Shown here: in pieces, positions 5,469 to 6,579 of the stretch
How positions within the stretch are numbered: position 1 is the first letter of the stretch
Layout: every line of letters starts with the position of its first letter
DNA from: Flavobacteriaceae bacterium
GTDB lineage: Bacteria > Bacteroidota > Bacteroidia > Flavobacteriales > Flavobacteriaceae
DNA length: 6,579 nt
Direction: 5' to 3'
NCBI GenBank assembly: GCA_002690085.1
Contig: NZDM01000084.1
Span: forward strand, 1 to 6,579
Program-made: the position numbers and the translations under genes
The notes under the pieces: model-generated
Databases searched by the model: none
What the model was told of the DNA's origin: nothing
The model's input: only the letters and a program-made list of their open reading frames with translations

Positions 5469-6579
5469 CTATTCCGGATTTAAAATAGCCTCAATTCGTT
5501 TCGCAATATCTTGAAGATGGATGCGCGTCATACTATCTGCGATTCTATTGAGCCCCCGTTTTGTCATGCGCTTAATTTCATTTAATTCAAATCGAGTAAC
5601 AGCCCTAATGTCCGATTGACTTGTATTTACAGCGGTTGATTTTACATAATCGCTGCCCAACCTTTTGCTTTGATTTTCAGCGTTTACTATATAAGCAAGC
5701 CGGTCAATATGCGCTCTTTGAAGATTTCGGCGGTAGGTGTCAATTTTTTGACCTCTTTTGAGTTCTCTCCATATACTGTTGCGCAATGCAGTGGTTAAAT
5801 CTGTCAGTTTAAAAGCCTCTGAACCGTTCAAGGTTTCATTTTCAATAAGCCGCGCCATTTTCCCCAAACTCAATAGATTTTTCAAAGTTCGCTCTTGCAA
5901 CTTGCGAATGCGTTCTACAGACCCTGAATACTCAATGCGTTCAAAAATGGTTTTGTCTATCAACCACGAGGGGGTTTGAAACAATTCTTTATCCAAAAAG
6001 TCCAGAGCCTCTGCTTGTTTTTCTTTAGACACATGGGTGTAAACTGCGCCTTTTTGATCGGCTGTTTTGTAATGCTCGTAAACACCTCCAATATGATTCG
6101 CAACATGCCCCATGTAACGGTTGAATTGCGAAAGCACTTGCCCATACATGGCTTCCAAATCTTTGTAATCTTCTCCATCTTTCGTTGTCCATCGGATCAA
6201 ATTAGGAACAATACGCTCCAAGTTTTTAATCCCATAAGAGCTGGCCAGAACTGCATCGTCACCAAGGTCTTCTGTTTGGGAACTTGGATCTACAACATCA
6301 CCTGCTTGCTGGTGACCAAAGCGGTACATGGGATCTCCAGCATGTTTTGTAATCCAACTGTTTAATATTTCTTTTTCTTCTATAGCATTTTTTCCTGGTA
6401 TCGGCCGGTACCCCCAAGCAATAGCATATTTATCATACACACCAATCTTAGGCATCAGCGCGACGCCTTTATCTTCAGGCTGTGCGACATAATTAAAGCG
6501 TGCATAATCCATGATAGAGGGCGCGGTGCCATATTTTTGAGTGAATTCAGCATTTCTTAAATCTTCTACCTTATAGGCG
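5469..6579 (-). CDS. Zinc-dependent metalloprotease (DUF5117/DUF4953, Met-zincin type), C-terminal part
   Basis: The C-terminal part, about 369 residues, of a large zinc metalloprotease whose 5' end lies beyond the right edge. The ATG at 6512 is not the start: the frame stays open to the edge, adding 22 residues (ending ..KYGTAPSI) that run straight into MDYARFNYVAQPED. That junction, S-I-M-D-Y, is the Met-turn expected after an HExxHxxGxxH zinc site, which should lie a few tens of residues upstream, outside the window. Counting the Met-turn methionine as 1, further family-like stretches are YDKYAIAWGY (26-35), DDAVLASSYGIKNLERI (85-101), HVANHIGGVYE (136-146) and LFQTPSWLID (177-186). A mostly helical, Arg/Lys-rich C-terminal domain follows, ending at 347. 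Known of the family: large (about 800 residues) exported proteins in Bacteroidota with poorly known substrates. The gene precedes the small basic exported protein by 37 bases and probably shares its transcript. No frameshift or internal stop is seen in the visible part. Confidence 0.9.
   Translation of the reverse strand, partial: AYKVEDLRNAEFTQKYGTAPSIMDYARFNYVAQPEDKGVALMPKIGVYDKYAIAWGYRPIPGKNAIEEKEILNSWITKHAGDPMYRFGHQQAGDVVDPSSQTEDLGDDAVLASSYGIKNLERIVPNLIRWTTKDGEDYKDLEAMYGQVLSQFNRYMGHVANHIGGVYEHYKTADQKGAVYTHVSKEKQAEALDFLDKELFQTPSWLIDKTIFERIEYSGSVERIRKLQERTLKNLLSLGKMARLIENETLNGSEAFKLTDLTTALRNSIWRELKRGQKIDTYRRNLQRAHIDRLAYIVNAENQSKRLGSDYVKSTAVNTSQSDIRAVTRFELNEIKRMTKRGLNRIADSMTRIHLQDIAKRIEAILNPE

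Noticed and set aside
5241..5483. Plus-strand open frame of 80 codons opposite the small exported protein
   Set aside because: It is antisense to a gene with a clear signal peptide and has no supporting features of its own.
5758..6365. Open frames on both strands (5758-5979, 5960-6178, 5976-6365) inside the metalloprotease region
   Set aside because: All overlap the continuous metalloprotease frame, which carries recognisable family motifs; these translations do not.

Overview
The window is AT-rich and fully bacterial. It reads as a piece of a Bacteroidota chromosome, most likely from the family Flavobacteriaceae. The evidence is the proteins themselves (a GH30 lipoprotein beside a sugar:cation symporter, a DUF5117/DUF4953-type metalloprotease of the kind common in Bacteroidota), start codons preceded by A/T-rich leaders without a Shine-Dalgarno sequence, and a TAnnTTTG-like promoter element. 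The genus cannot be named from this sequence alone.

Layout, left to right. (1) Positions 24-2950, plus strand: a lipoprotein beta-glycosidase of family GH30 followed 11 bases later by an MFS/GPH (MelB-like) sugar symporter. Together they look like the end of a glycan-utilisation operon: the enzyme releases sugar at the cell envelope and the symporter carries it across the inner membrane. (2) Positions 3020-3865, minus strand: a TauE/SafE-family permease, convergent with the symporter. (3) Positions 3866-4024: a divergent intergenic region of about 160 bases with a promoter-like element for the next gene and an inverted repeat in the TauE leader. (4) Positions 4025-4915, plus strand: a multi-pass membrane protein of unknown function. 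(5) Positions 4918-4943: a perfect 26-base palindrome that should act as a terminator for genes arriving from both sides. (6) Positions 4967-6579, minus strand: the C-terminal part of a large zinc metalloprotease (its start lies beyond the right edge), followed after 37 bases by a small exported protein with a very basic tail and a loose resemblance to Spy/CpxP/LTxxQ proteins. These two are probably co-transcribed and both act outside the cytoplasm.

There is no RNA gene, insertion sequence, CRISPR array or clear sign of recent transfer. Most of the window is ordinary flavobacterial gene content. The parts that most deserve a second look are the unrecognised membrane protein with an intragenic hairpin near its start, the metalloprotease/basic-protein pair, and the aromatic-rich insertion in the GH30 enzyme.
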